64,000 nucleotides of DNA from Plectrocnemia conspersa (Eukaryota > Arthropoda > Insecta > Trichoptera > Polycentropodidae): NCBI GenBank assembly GCA_009617715.1, contig VTFK01000067.1, forward strand, positions 248,001 through 312,000, given 5' to 3'. The notes under the pieces were generated by a model. It saw nothing but the letters and a program-made list of their open reading frames with translations. It did not search any database and was not told the DNA's origin. Shown piece by piece: positions 51,721 to 64,000 of the stretch (the first letter of the stretch is position 1; the number at the start of each line of letters is the position of its first letter). The position numbers and the translations under genes are program-made.

Positions 51721-54700
51721 ATTAAGATTAACCATATTAATTTGGCTTTTATAATCTTATAAATATATCAAGAAACAAGGCACAAGGTATATACATTACT
51801 ATGTAATCCAAATGGTATTTTATTTTAAATTATATTTAAATTTAAAGATTCTCAAGGGTCAATGCTGATGGATGGACAATACTGGCTCTGAATCACTTTA
51901 TCGTCTCATTCTTTTAACAGCTGATAAATGATTGTTGTATCTATACTTTTAATTTGTCGACTCGCATTTTTAAGAGATTTCTGTGTTGCGTTCTGTAAAG
52001 AGAAAACATGAACATGTTTTCTATGCTTTTGATTGATCTGTTACTAATGATTCTAAGTCAAATATTTTTTCCTTCCGATCCATTACTTTGTGTCTATTTA
52101 TATTGATATTAATATGACAAATATTTTCAATTTTCATCAGTTAATGACAATGTCTACCCTGATGGAGAAAATACAGATTCAAGTTCTAAACTACTTGTAG
52201 GAATAGTCTTTTATACACTGCTAGTAAACATACTTTTATTTGAAGCATTAGGATGTGACGGATGCTTAACGGCCGGCTAGCCGAATCTTCCAAAGAATTT
52301 CTGTTGTTCGCCTTCCAGATAGGCTTTATGTGCATTTATGGCCTGATGCCAGTGACTCATGAAAAATTACGTGATAATTAAAAATGCTTATGGTTTGAGT
52401 ACTTTTTATTACTTTCGATATTTTTGTTGGGTAATTATAAATTTGTTATATTGAGTATGTAGAAATTTTCAAGCTGGACCCTCATGTTTTGCATTTCTGA
52501 GGTAGCTACGCTTTCAAAACAAGAAAAATTATCGATCACCAGTGTTCATACCTTACTAAATATTTTTTCACCATTTTACCTTAACACAATAAAAAATATA
52601 TTGATGGTGTGGTAACATGTATGAAATAATAATTTATTGCGATTATATAATTTTAGTTATTGGAAGATGATTTTTTAATGAGTTTAGGATGTAATAAAAT
52701 ACCAGTCGCAAGAAAATCATTACATTTTAAAATAATATATTTGTACAAATATTGGGATTATATTACAATGGACAAGGTGCCACATACAAAACTATTGCAC
52801 TACATCCGTTGAATAATTTAAATTATTTCATACATTACTTTGACTTAAAGTTAACAATGTATCTTAATTAATGTGATGGATGACGCATTCCATTACTAAT
52901 TATCGACCGACGACATCTCAAAAGTCTTACCAACTTTGCAGATTGTCATTAAAATGTCCAAAAGAACTCTTGTGAAACACTGTGCCTAACAATTCTTCCT
53001 ATCGTCAATGATGATAGTCGAAACAAACAGTTTCAAACGAACAAATAAGCGTACGTAAATTGATTTTTATAAACAATCGTATTGCAAAGAAAGGCGCTTA
53101 CTAATAACACTATCGTAAAAGTACATTTAGCTTGTAAAAAATTACAATAACCGTTTAAATACAATTGCAATCAAGTGATCAATTGACAATGCTAATATGC
53201 ATTTTGATTAAAAATATTGTTCTGCGTTACAATTATTAAAAAACATATGTATTTAGCAAGATATTTTTTTATATATTGCAACGTCACAGCGACAAGATTC
53301 TTATGTATCTTAAAATACACAATATTAAAAATTGTTTCTATAAAATGATATGTTTGTAAAGCATTCCACAATCTTTTTTTGGTATATAAAAACACTTGCT
53401 CTTTCAAATGTTTATACATTTACAAATATACTCTTTATTCGTTTTTTGTTATACATACAATATTTTGGTAAACCATGGTGCGAATCAACAAATAAACATG
53501 CGATTCAACATTCGTCAATCCGCATACATTTATACACTCAAACTTTCATGCTTCAATTATACCAATATCATCCGAATCGATGATGAAACAACACACTTTC
53601 AGGGATGCCTACGTATAGTATTTACGAGGCGTGGCCCACAATTTATGTCAATTTAAGTCGTAACATGTCTGATTTAATAATCTATCAATCGCAATGTTCT
53701 AAAAGTCTCTTTAAGTAAGAAAAAATCAGTTCAATACGGTGTAGATTGATTTATTTTTTAAGACTTGTATACTCTTCGACCATTAATGAATTTTGTTTGA
53801 AGAGTATATTGATAAAATTGTGATCCATTGCTGCTTCACTTTTGATCTAATTTCACACAATTCCAGTGCTGTAGTTTTAATCCTGGAATTCTATTGCCAC
53901 ACCATATACATACATATATAATCATAATTTTAACTTAAAGTGATATGAATTATATCAAAACGTGCCAATGAGTAATGAAACATGTTAATAATCACTGGAT
54001 TATTATATCACTTTATAAATAAGACTGCGTTAAACTAAAAATAAATTATTTTAATATATGATACATATAAGAGTTTTCGATGTATTCTAATGTCATCATA
54101 AATCAGCAAATATTTTTATGAAAATATTAAGGTACTTATATACATATATAACAAATTAATACATTTATATTATTTTTATCAAATACAAATATTTCATTCA
54201 TAAGTTTCCGTACCACTTTTTAATATTATAGAATGTACACAAGATTTTTTAATTATTACAAACATAACGGCTAGTTAAAATGCCATTATAGAGGAAATGT
54301 ACACACATGTTGTATCACTAACGATGATTACGGATATAATGGAGCCTCCATAAATTATTATACAATATATTATGGATATGCGGCTATCATTATTATAAAT
54401 ACTATGGAGAGTTCATTTGAGACTCTTCGATAAACTAGATAATATCCACACCTGAAAAACTCTTATATTATTATAAATATCTATTTCTGTTTAATTTGAT
54501 TTATAAAAAATGAAACAGTATGAATAGTGTTCTTTCGAACGTCAACTTTGCAATTATACAGTATGTCAAGCAAAAATGTGATCGGTGCAACTTTTATCCG
54601 AAAACCATTAGGTGGAAAATTTCTGAATGAATCAGAACAAAAAGTATCCGAGAGTGACAAATATTCTAGATAGCCTACAACCAGCAGAAACCCCAGAATA

Positions 54701-56016
54701 ATCAAGTAAATGTATCATTAGTGATTGAAGATCATAGATAAACAATTATAGAGATTAACGATAAGTTTTGTGAAATCAGGTTTGAAACATCAACCTTCAG
54801 TATCGCTCCTTAATTAGATTTTCCATGGCATTTCAAGGGTTTGATAGTATATCTTAAACTCAAAGTGATTCAAAAACACAAAAGCAAGCAAGAGCAATGC
54901 GATGAAGTACCGGATGGATATCTCATTGGAAAATACACCGTTGAAGGAAGTTTAACTCAAGAGAGGACTAGTTTTAACAAGATAGGTATACAAATTTTTT
55001 TTGGCTTGCGCTCATCAGCATATGCATATTCATGATAGGATCAAAATATAATCAATATCAGGCAATAAATATTTAATCTAATACAATATTGTTATATGAA
55101 ATATTATTGACGAATTTTGATATTGTATTCTAAAATGATTAAAATATGAGTTTTGTAGATCACAATTTTTGACATGTCTGCATATATAGTGAAGAAAATA
55201 ACAATTGATCTGATATTGCTTCTAAACATCACTTTATTTCTTGACTTACTGTATATATTGTCTATAAAACTCTTTATAATGATTTGTTATGATATTATGA
55301 AATCAATACACTTGTATTATAGTATATTGATGGCTAAACTACGAATATAAAATAAAATAGAGATCAATCGTTTACACATAGAGAAATATATTACAAATAT
55401 TAAAGCACTTTGTTCTTTATGTATGTAATGTTAGATAACAAGTTGTATACTTTTTAAAGCTAAATCTTAATCTATCAGTTGACTTACAAAGATTATACGT
55501 ACGAAATAAAATTGTGGTGATTTTTTTTCTCGCGTAGAAAAATTGTAAAAATATAAAACCATTTAATGATAGTCTTTTTCTGTGTAAACGCAACCTATTT
55601 ATTTATTGCCAAAACCGATTTGTAATAATTGTGCACTTGCTTGTAAATCTAAACACTTTCGTATGTAAAGTAAATACACAAATCAAACTTCAATACAAAT
55701 TTAACACTGGACATCGTCATTAAAAATAGTTTTATATATATTCACATTTATAATATTTCATTAACTAATTACACATTTAATATATAAAACGTCTTTGGTA
55801 TTATTTTTTCATCGATCACAATCAATCAAGAATCTAACATCACTCACTATTTGCTCTTAAATATACAAGCCTATGATAAGCATTTCTAGACATTAAATAC
55901 ACCGATTAGTGTCCTTCGTTTATTTAATGATTTACTGTGCAGTTTTAATTAATTTTTCATATTTTATTTAACTAGTCGCTTATGCTTAATTGTGTTAACT
56001 ACACGCGTACGACATT
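51721..56016. other. AT-rich region between convergent genes
   Basis: Aos1 (plus) and the laminin-G gene (minus) converge on this 4.3-kb stretch. Part of it near the right end is likely the 3' untranslated region of the laminin-G gene. The only exon-like item is 54838-54986 (plus), where an AG-preceded open stretch ends near a GT. It reads KSKQEQCDEVPDGYLIGKYT, with no family match. I give it little weight. Confidence 0.4.
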
Positions 56017-59000
56017 TTATGGAGGGCACTTTCCAACGTTTCTTGAAATTGTGTATTTGTGAGGTTTCAAATTTATTGGTATTTGATACTCCCGGTCGAG
56101 CATCAGTGTTGATATGCATCCGTCGAGACCCGAATTATATCTTCCTAGTGTTTCTGGCCATATTGACGGCATTCCACCTGAAAAATGTTAAAAGTTTATA
56201 ATGAATAAATCTAGTAGCGGTTCGTAAAAACAGTGCCAGAATTGTACTACCTCCAAGTTTTATCAAAATTATACTGCTACATCTTAAAGTGAGTCAAATG
56301 AGAACTATTGTATATAATGTTGGTACCACTCAATAGGGTAGAAAAACTCATACCAAGGCTCGTGCACCATTGATCGTTAACAATGTCGTTTTTTGTGTAC
56401 AATGGTTTCATGGCCTTTTTATATTTTTGTGATGTTAGAAAACAATAGCTTTAATTTATGTGTTATTAATTTGTAGGAGGTTTGAATTACCTGTGTCATT
56501 AGTGACAATTTAAAGGTCACCGTAACAACCACTTGAACAACGAAAAGGCGAATCTCCCGCACTACAAAATTATTAAATCTTTTACGAGTTCAGACAACAC
56601 ATCACCCAACGGAAGAGAGATTTTGGTACCACAAATGATTAGCGTCAACTAAAGGAAATATTTCAGGGACATTGAATAGCACAAATGTATATTATGACAC
56701 CCGTTAACGACTTCAATTGTTTTTATTTTCTTACAATGCCCCTATTGTTAAAAATTCAGTAATTTTAGAACAAAATTGGTTGTCACTCGTTTGTTACTCT
56801 AAATTGCTTTGCATGAACCTTACGAAATATAAATTTCTTTAGCAATTTCTATAATAGTGAGTTCGCGATTACGAAACATATTGTTCTTAATTTTTTTAAT
56901 ATTTTTTCGGTGGATAATGTGCTAGTTCTTGTCATCACTGACACACAGCTCTTCACAGCTCTCTTAGACATGTTTTAAACAAGAATATACCCTTCGTTTG
57001 AAGGCTTTCTCCAATATCTGCATCACTTACGATCCAAATAGAATTAATTTGTAAAATTAAATGCAAATTACTTCTTCGGTCAAAATAAAGAAATCGCAGA
57101 GTGTGACAAAATGCGTCATCAATAGTTGGCACCAGCACGAAAAATAGATAAGATATTTTCTATCACACTATAATAGAAATTCTACTTTATATGTATGCTT
57201 CACATTATTTTTTAGGAATTAAGTCATCACTGGATAAATCAATATATACCTATGTAAAGTCCAGAGTCGGTGTTTAAAGGTCGTATTCGACCAGGTGAGA
57301 CTTTTCCCACGGCGCCAAGGCCGTCGATGTCTAATACTCCCGATTGACCCTTTCTAAAATTGAGTTAAAAAACTGTTAATATTTTATCGGATCAACAATT
57401 AATAAATAATAGCAAATACCTCGCAGCTCTCGCTCTATGCCAAACGCCGTTGTCGACTTTGGTTTGATTTGCTACTATGATGACTTCTCCGCTGCCAAGA
57501 TCATATCTGAAAGAAACGTTTGACACAATTAGTTTATTATTACACCAAACAAAGGGTTTCACATAAATAACACGTAATTACTCCACGATGCACTAAAATA
57601 ATATTTCTTTGTTGCGAATCGGGCAAGGAAAACAACATATCATCGGACGACAAAACGCACCGTAAAGCCACAATATTCCCGTTGCACAATTCGACCTCGG
57701 AAGGATGTCCATCAAACAAATGTCACTTTCTAGAGGCGTGGATATATTTCGTTGGTCGAAGAAACGAGTGCGACAATTGACTGGATGGTGGCTGCATGAT
57801 TTTGATTCGTCAGTGAGTTTTGCAACCTTTGATACTTAAGGCTGATTTCCAATGAGGAGAGGTCAGACACGGCCCGAGGCACGAGACGGAGGACTATTCG
57901 GCCAGAGAGGGACTTCACCATACGATCGCCGCAGCCAGAGAGGAATGAACCTCCACTACATCGTCGCTGCTACAACTACAAGACCTCTGAGGACCATCCA
58001 CTGTACATCATCCTTCCACCAGCTTCTCCACCACCGTTCGGAGAAAAACAATACTAGCCTATTATAGTCTGTCGCAATATATGTAATATTTTATACTAAA
58101 TTATTACAGTTTCCAATGGGGTCTTTCTGACTGCGAAGTCACACCACTTAGAGTTAGAAAACTTAAAGCATTTTTAAAATAGATTTTCTAAAGAATTGTA
58201 AAAAACTTTAATTTAACGTTGAAAATCTATGTGCATGGGCAACTTTAGCATAAAAAATGTCATTTCATGACATATTATAGAAAAACAATAATACTTAATT
58301 TTATTTATAAAATGTATAACAATGTGCTTTATCACACATATGTAAGTGGTGACCAATTTGGGTGTCATATGACCACAGGTTCTATCAGCATAGCTTTCAA
58401 AGAGCTTATCTTCATCACGTGTATTAATTGAAGAGGACAGCGCAAATTAACTTCGAGCATTCTTCTTTGCACTGCTTCATTTTTTAATAAAATGAGCAAA
58501 AACGGTTTCTCAGATACCTGAATATAAGATAATATAAATTTATTATCCATTTTTATTTCACACAAAATTCCTACAAAGTATGCTGGGATATGATTCTATC
58601 GAGTCTCGTTGACGGGTATTTCTTTTAATTGCTGGTTGGGAGTATTTACACTTCGGAGATTCTGGAAGAACCTCGTTTTTTGTGCTACCTAATTACCAGC
58701 GCTTGTGTTCCCGAGTATTGTTTAAAGTACCACATACAAAAACATTACTATTTGACAAGCTCCCCAATAAGCACCATTATCCAACTTTTCAAGTATCTGT
58801 CGGATAGTATTGATTTATTTTCATCCAGATACTCACAGTTAATGGAAGCATTGTGTTCTAGCCATTATTGTATATACATTTATTTAATTGTTTTGTAAAT
58901 ATATTCTTTTGTATTATTTTACTCTGTATATAATTCGCTGGCATACAGATGTTTTGCCCTGCATATGTATTTAAATAAAAAAATAGGTCTTTAAATGAAT

Positions 59001-61675
59001 TATCAAAGTGGGGATCGAGGGCCATCTAAACACTGCAGTTCAAACCGAACAAACTATAATATATAGCTCAACTTTTAATTACTTACCTAAAGGTTAAGTA
59101 TCCATTTTCAATAGCTAAAGCCATAAACGTATCACCTGGAACCATCCCGTCTTTGCCCAACCATAAAAGAAGTCCGTCTGACTTTATTGATTTAAACCTA
59201 ATATTAACGTCCACTGAATGACTGCTTAGTCTGAAATAGAAAGCGCATTAATTAATAATCAATGAATAATAAATATAATTTATAATAAATTAAACCTACC
59301 TTTCTAGCACATCAAGGTCGTTGTTCTTGATGAAACTATTCTGCCCTTGAAAACTAGGTATGTCGCTTTCAAAGTTAGTTTCTGCCATAGAATTGAACAG
59401 CACATTTTTGTAATTCTCAGCCGTGACCTCTTTGCCGTGCTTGTTGGAATTTATCGATTCTTGGTCTATGTATATTTCATAATTTTCAGGATTGGAATTT
59501 AGTTCCCTTTCATAGTTCTTGCTTAGTATCCATTCTTGTTCACCGATATCCTTGTTTTTAGCGTTGAAATCCTTCTGTGCGCTTTTCTTTGTCTTGGACT
59601 TGTTTTCTTCGCGAAAATTTCCCTTCTTCGGCATCACATAACTATGATAGTATTTCACCAATTTTGGACCTTTTTTAGCCACAATGTTACTGTGCTTCGA
59701 TGTGTTTTCTCCTATGTAATGCAAAAACTCCATTCGTTCAGTCTCGCCCAAGTAATGAGATCGGGATGGATACTTGTAGTGGACATCTGTTTCGTTGAGG
59801 TAAACCGTGCATTTTTCATTCTCATCACTAAAAAAATACAGGGATTAAAAATCGATTGTATAGAACAATCATAGTAATTTTCATGTTTTAATTATAATCA
59901 CCCCGGACTACAGATGCAAGTGTAGTGATACAAATGCGGTCTGCAAGTTGAAGCTCCACATGGTTCAGAAGAACACGCATGTGAACATCCATCGATATTC
60001 ACACCTCCCAGTGCCGATGAAACAATATTTTGTTCATGATCATTGATGACGACCTAAATTAATAATAATTATATATGTAAGTCTTTTAAAAGTAAAAGTG
60101 ATACTTTTATTATGCTTATTTTGTATCTAAGATATTGATTCTTTTAACTCAAAAGCAAATATATTATTACATATTTACCTCAAATTACATTTGTTGTTTG
60201 ACAATTCATTTGTAAGAGTGTATTATGTCTTAGCATACCTTTTGAATGCATCCATTGAATGATTCACTAATGTTGATCCTTTTCTCAATCAGATCAAACT
60301 GTGGAGCACCACCTAAATATAAGTTTTGCGATAGAGATAATTGAGTGAATGCTCCAGGAGTGAGTCCCTGTGACGTTTCCAATCCAGGACTTTCATCAGG
60401 ATCTGTTGTAAGACCGTATGATACGACGGTTAAAACGGCAAGACGACCTGTTCTTGAAACGCTTATGGTGTACCAGTTGTCCAGTTTTAATTCCTTTGCG
60501 TTCCTGAATATTTTAAAAATGTTAATATTATCTATTTCGAATTAAATATAGTATAAAACAATACCTGATAGTTGCTTGGCCTGTACCAAGATCAAAAGCA
60601 AACTCAGCGTGATTGTCTTTAAGATAGATAGCAAAAAAGTCTCCGATTCCATCGTTCCTATGTGCATTGTACATTATCAGTCCATTTTTGTCGGTAGGTT
60701 TCAGAGTTATCTAAAAATATTGATATAGGTTGAAAGAAGTATACAGTTGAACAGTGAAATAATTAAAAATTAAGTTCCTATGTCAAATTCTTTTACTTAT
60801 ATTTTATTTCGATTAATTCATTTTAAATAACATTTTATTGCTAAAAATATAAAAATGTGCAGTCCGTAACGTCTCAGACTAGTAAATCGGAGGTTACGGG
60901 TTCGAGCTCCTGCAGCGACACTCGAATTTTTATTTATAAAAAATGCGCTATTATTTTTAAAAACAGCTTCAGCTGCAGTGACATCTATTGATTACAAATT
61001 ATATTACACATTTATAATCAATTCTTAGATTTTGCTTCAAGTGACGAGATTTTTTAGTATATAAAATATTTTAGTTATATATGTACTGTAATTATCTCAA
61101 ATAATAGATTAACTTATAATTTAGTATACAGTTATATATTTTACTTGAAAGCTGAATAAATTATATGTTCAAATATGACCATATATTTTATAATAAAAAC
61201 GCTTCAAATCAAATTAACCATCATCGCAAGGACGTTTCACATAAAATTATAAATAAATAAACATTTTAGCTTTCTATACTTCAACGTACGTCGAAGGGTT
61301 ATGATGACCTAACTTTTAACGTTTGTAAACACAGTGCAAAATTGCAAACAAACGCAATTTCATAATTGACACGACAGTTTAAGCAAACGAGGGTTGCAAC
61401 CACCACCATTTTGGTGTTTCGACAACATTTCGAAAGGGTTGTTTCAATGAAGCAACGACTGGTCGTTAAATTAAATGCCATTTAACACAAACACGCCGCT
61501 AGAGTGCGTAAAGCTACCGAATTTGAGATGCTTAAATATTTTATAGTGAAGTAAACAGTAGCTCTCCGAGCGTTGCTTTTGGTGAGTGATAAATTACCTG
61601 AAGTTCTAGCCACGATAAGGCGGTGTCTTTCATTCCAGGATATCGCAAAAACGACGAGCCGTTAAATCTGGGCAC
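56017..61675 (-). CDS. laminin-G/EGF secreted protein, C-terminal part (eyes-shut/agrin/perlecan type)
   Basis: Nine minus-strand exons (61598-61675, 60565-60710, 60239-60503, 59902-60053, 59300-59827, 59087-59230, 57420-57506, 57250-57353, 56017-56177) join in frame to 554 codons and a TAA. First comes a laminin-G domain (FNGSSFLRYPG, ITLKPTDKNGLIMYNAHR, GAFTQLSLSQNLYLGG, ending GCIQK). Then a Cys-rich EGF-like motif (CSHACSSEPCGASTC, YTCICSPG), a Lys/Asn-rich insert of about 160 residues, and a second laminin-G domain (FKSIKSDGLLLWLGKDG, YDLGSGEV, DNGVWHRARAAR, YNSGLDGCISTLML, final NVGKCPP). Such proteins bind matrix or cell-surface partners outside the cell. The 5' exons must lie beyond 64000, so the ortholog cannot be fixed. 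Confidence 0.85.
56830..57160 (-). pseudogene. possible mariner-type transposase scrap in an intron
   Basis: In the last intron of the laminin-G gene, the minus strand near 56900-56830 reads NRELTIIEIAKEIYIS after an IKKIKNN helix. It resembles the second helix-turn-helix of mariner transposases (a NRRLTIREIAEELGIS type). The surrounding frame is broken and no catalytic motif was found. It is distinct from the copy at 13340-14102. Confidence 0.45.
60868..60925 (+). repeat. tRNA-like (SINE-type) remnant in a laminin-G intron
   Basis: The stretch TAAATCGGAGGTTACGGGTTCGAGCTCC contains GGTTCGAGCTC, close to a Pol III B-box, and TCAGACTAG before it could be an anticodon-arm relic. The T stem pairs poorly and no A-box or complete cloverleaf is present, so it is not a functional tRNA. 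A degraded tRNA-derived SINE is the simplest reading. Confidence 0.45.
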
Positions 61676-64000
61676 CTGGAAGCAAAATAAAATGCATGTT
61701 AGTATAAATCATATTGTATTGATGGCCTAATATTTGTATAAAAAAAACCATGTGGCAAAGGTCGCAAGAAATGGACAGATTTGTGTATATTTATGTGTGT
61801 TTAATAAAAAAAATATTAAATTTTTATAATATTTTATATATAATTAGCTTAATAAGTCACATATACATATACAAAATGACCTTCTAAAGAATGGTCTATT
61901 TGGACCGTTAAAAACAAAAAAAAAAAGTTTCTATCTGTCATAGTTTTCAAAAAGAGGCGTTACGATATGCCATTGAAAATTACAAAAACTCGTTAACCTC
62001 TATTTATATAATAATAATAATAATAATCATATAATTTGATTTCAATATAGGGGTGGATCTCTTTGTTTTCACACACCTGGCACGAAAAATATTTGTCTCT
62101 TTACTTCGCAAAGCTCACAGCTCAATGGAATACAAATCTCGCACCGACCTACTTATCTCTTTCTCTTTTTCTCTTTTTCTCTCTTTTTCTCGGCCGATTA
62201 TTTTCAACGGAATGAAATTATAAAGTTATGAGCAATTTCGCTCCCGCTCGGATCAAGGGGAGTTATTCGTCATGAGTCGCCAGCCCTTGTGCCGATGATT
62301 TAGAATTTGCGTTTGATTTTAGGCTTTGGAAGTTTTACTGGAAGTGCTGTTTTATAACTTGGAAAACGATACGGGATTTTGCACTGCATAAGTTTATAAT
62401 CCTTGTTGTTTATATAGACTGATCTTTTGTTTATGTTCAGTTACGTAGTTTTGGAACAAATTGAGATAAAGAGACGCTATAAAAATAATTCATAAACATA
62501 TTTATGTAAGTTGAAAAAGTCATTACTGATGATTAAATAGTCTTTCACCAATCAAATGTTTGTTAGAGTTTGAGAATATATACGCAGAGAATGGATTTTG
62601 TAATCTTATAAACGAAATTATGTTGAAAAAAGTATTAATAAATCTGTATGTGCTAATTGAGAGAAATTTTACTTTTCATGCAATATTAATTAAAACATAA
62701 AATAAATGTTAATATCGTACCGTCTCGGGCAAACACGCTTTTTAGTAACGTAGCTGCAAGCTTGCGATAAAATTATTATAGTTATAGCTGCAACTCAGTA
62801 ATAAAAAGCTTTTAAGTCAAATTAACCAGTTTTATTTAAGTTTAAATGTGTGAACAGACTTTGTTTTAAGTACAATATTTTTTAATAAGCTTTTCCACAT
62901 TTATTTAAATGTATACAAATTAATACACAAATATATAAGGTTATATTCAAATCCTTAATATCTATATTTGATATTGTCCCGATCTTCGTGTTAAGGGTAT
63001 TTAACTTTTTTTTAAGAATACATTTTTTGCGTAACAATTAAGATTATCAGGCACAATTTGTATATGTTCCGTGAAGTTTTTCCTTTCGTAAGTGCGTCCA
63101 TAGGCTTTAGGCGTCTCCGAAGCGTGTTCAACTTTGGATTTCGGACGTCAAATTAGACCAGGCATGCGAAGAGAGAAGCGGTGGCTTCTGCGGTCCTCGG
63201 TGGCCTGAAGTTGGGTCGGCTTCTTCTTGATAAACTTAGCGGGTTCTTGAAGTTCTGATGTCTTAAACTCAGAAGTAGATGTTCAAGTGCGAGTGTCAGT
63301 AGAAGTGATCATTGGTTACCGTATTTATATCCATGATACCTTCCATAGAAGAATTTGTATTTTACTCATTTCGATGTGATGGCTAATTAAAAAAGGTTGG
63401 CCGTTTAATAGTTTTATAAATATATTGTGATTGTCTGTTAAAGTAGATAACGAAAGATTCGCAGAGCGGCAATCCCAAATATAGGTGTTATCTTTTTTAT
63501 TTTTTTTTAATTTAGAGCGGGTACTTTGATTTAATCTTTATAAAGGTTTTTTCACGGTGGTGCTCCATTTTATCACAATAACTTATATTATTATCTGTAA
63601 CATTAAAACACTGTCTTTGTATATCTAGGGCTTAGGTACGTGCCATAGAAAGTAGGGCACCAGAATTTTTTTTAGAAGTTTTGAGGTCAGTTATCCCTTA
63701 TTCCAGATGAACAGATTGTCAGAAATGCTGTTTTTTACAAAAACTTGTGAAAAATTTATAAATAGTGTTGATATATATTATATGTATACGATTATCATTT
63801 TTATCTATAGTTTCAAATATAAAACTTTGTTTAATATTCAGGCCCCCACATTAATATTGCTAATATCCACGGAACACCACTTTAAAAATACCTGATTTAG
63901 AGCACATATAAGTAGACACATACATATAGAAATATTTATAGTGAAATATAATATTTTTATATTGAAAATTTTGGTGATTGTTTATGAAACGTCAAAAAAA
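61676..64000. other. long intron or upstream region of the laminin-G gene
   Basis: No further laminin-G exon is visible to the right edge, so this is probably an intron. It contains a CT-rich tract (about 62154-62192), an ATA repeat (about 62010-62027), and a GC-richer stretch at 63090-63270. The minus strand of that stretch has about 95 codons broken by a single TGA (e.g. KKKPTQLQATEDRRSHRFSL). I cannot name it; a retroelement fragment is possible. Confidence 0.4.

Noticed and set aside
54838..54986. Coding exon on the plus strand
   Set aside because: One isolated open stretch without partner exons or a recognised family; noted in the region entry only.
60868..60925. Functional tRNA gene
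   Set aside because: Only a B-box-like string is present; stems do not pair and the 5' half is missing.
62154..62192. CT-rich tract as a promoter element
   Set aside because: It is simple-sequence DNA in a probable intron with no nearby exon on either strand.
1..64000. CRISPR array, bacterial operons, rRNA
   Set aside because: No regularly spaced repeats, no ribosome-binding sites and spliced genes throughout; the window is insect nuclear DNA.

Overview
The window is eukaryotic, AT-rich nuclear DNA from an insect. The genes have many short introns with clean GT/AG borders, and the gene content is arthropod: an apoLTP-type lipid transfer protein, a SUMO E1 subunit and a laminin-G secreted protein. 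The transposon relics (piggyBac with TTAA ends, Harbinger-like, hAT-like, mariner) suit a holometabolous insect, perhaps a lepidopteran. Species and order are inference only.

Layout. 1-14.9 kb is gene-poor: two TTA-flanked inverted-repeat elements (1689-2327, 2717-3410), a decayed piggyBac with a readable Cys-rich tail (4985-5662), a broken multi-exon C2H2 zinc-finger gene (10054-11051) and a broken mariner transposase on the minus strand (13340-14102). 14984-39140 (+) is one very large gene that I assembled into 68 exons. It has an intact 12,540-nt reading frame (4,179 aa): signal peptide, lipoprotein N-terminal module, long lipid-binding middle, a helical segment, a vWF-D-like domain, a vWA-like domain and a Cys-rich tail. 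It is best explained as apoLTP, the apolipoprotein of the insect lipid transfer particle. 39.7-42.6 kb holds short repeats, including a 268-bp hAT-like element with an 8-bp target duplication. 42702-48434 (+) is an 11-exon, 730-aa gene I cannot name: an N-terminal SAP-like motif, a long low-complexity middle, one C2H2-like finger and a conserved-looking C-terminal domain. 49916-51649 (+) is the five-exon, 332-aa SUMO-activating enzyme subunit 1 (Aos1/SAE1). 56017-61675 (-) is the 3' part of a laminin-G/EGF/laminin-G secreted protein of the eyes-shut/agrin/perlecan kind. Its 5' end lies beyond the right edge. The rest is intergenic or intronic sequence with repeats.

The genes do not form a pathway. 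apoLTP is a hemolymph lipid-transport protein, Aos1 acts in nuclear SUMO activation, and the LamG protein is extracellular matrix. The one suggestive neighbourhood is the SAP/zinc-finger gene 1.5 kb upstream of Aos1. It carries a SUMO-interaction-like motif, so a link to SUMO biology can be tested but is not shown. All exon borders come from reading splice sites and keeping frame by hand; no alignment or transcript evidence was available.
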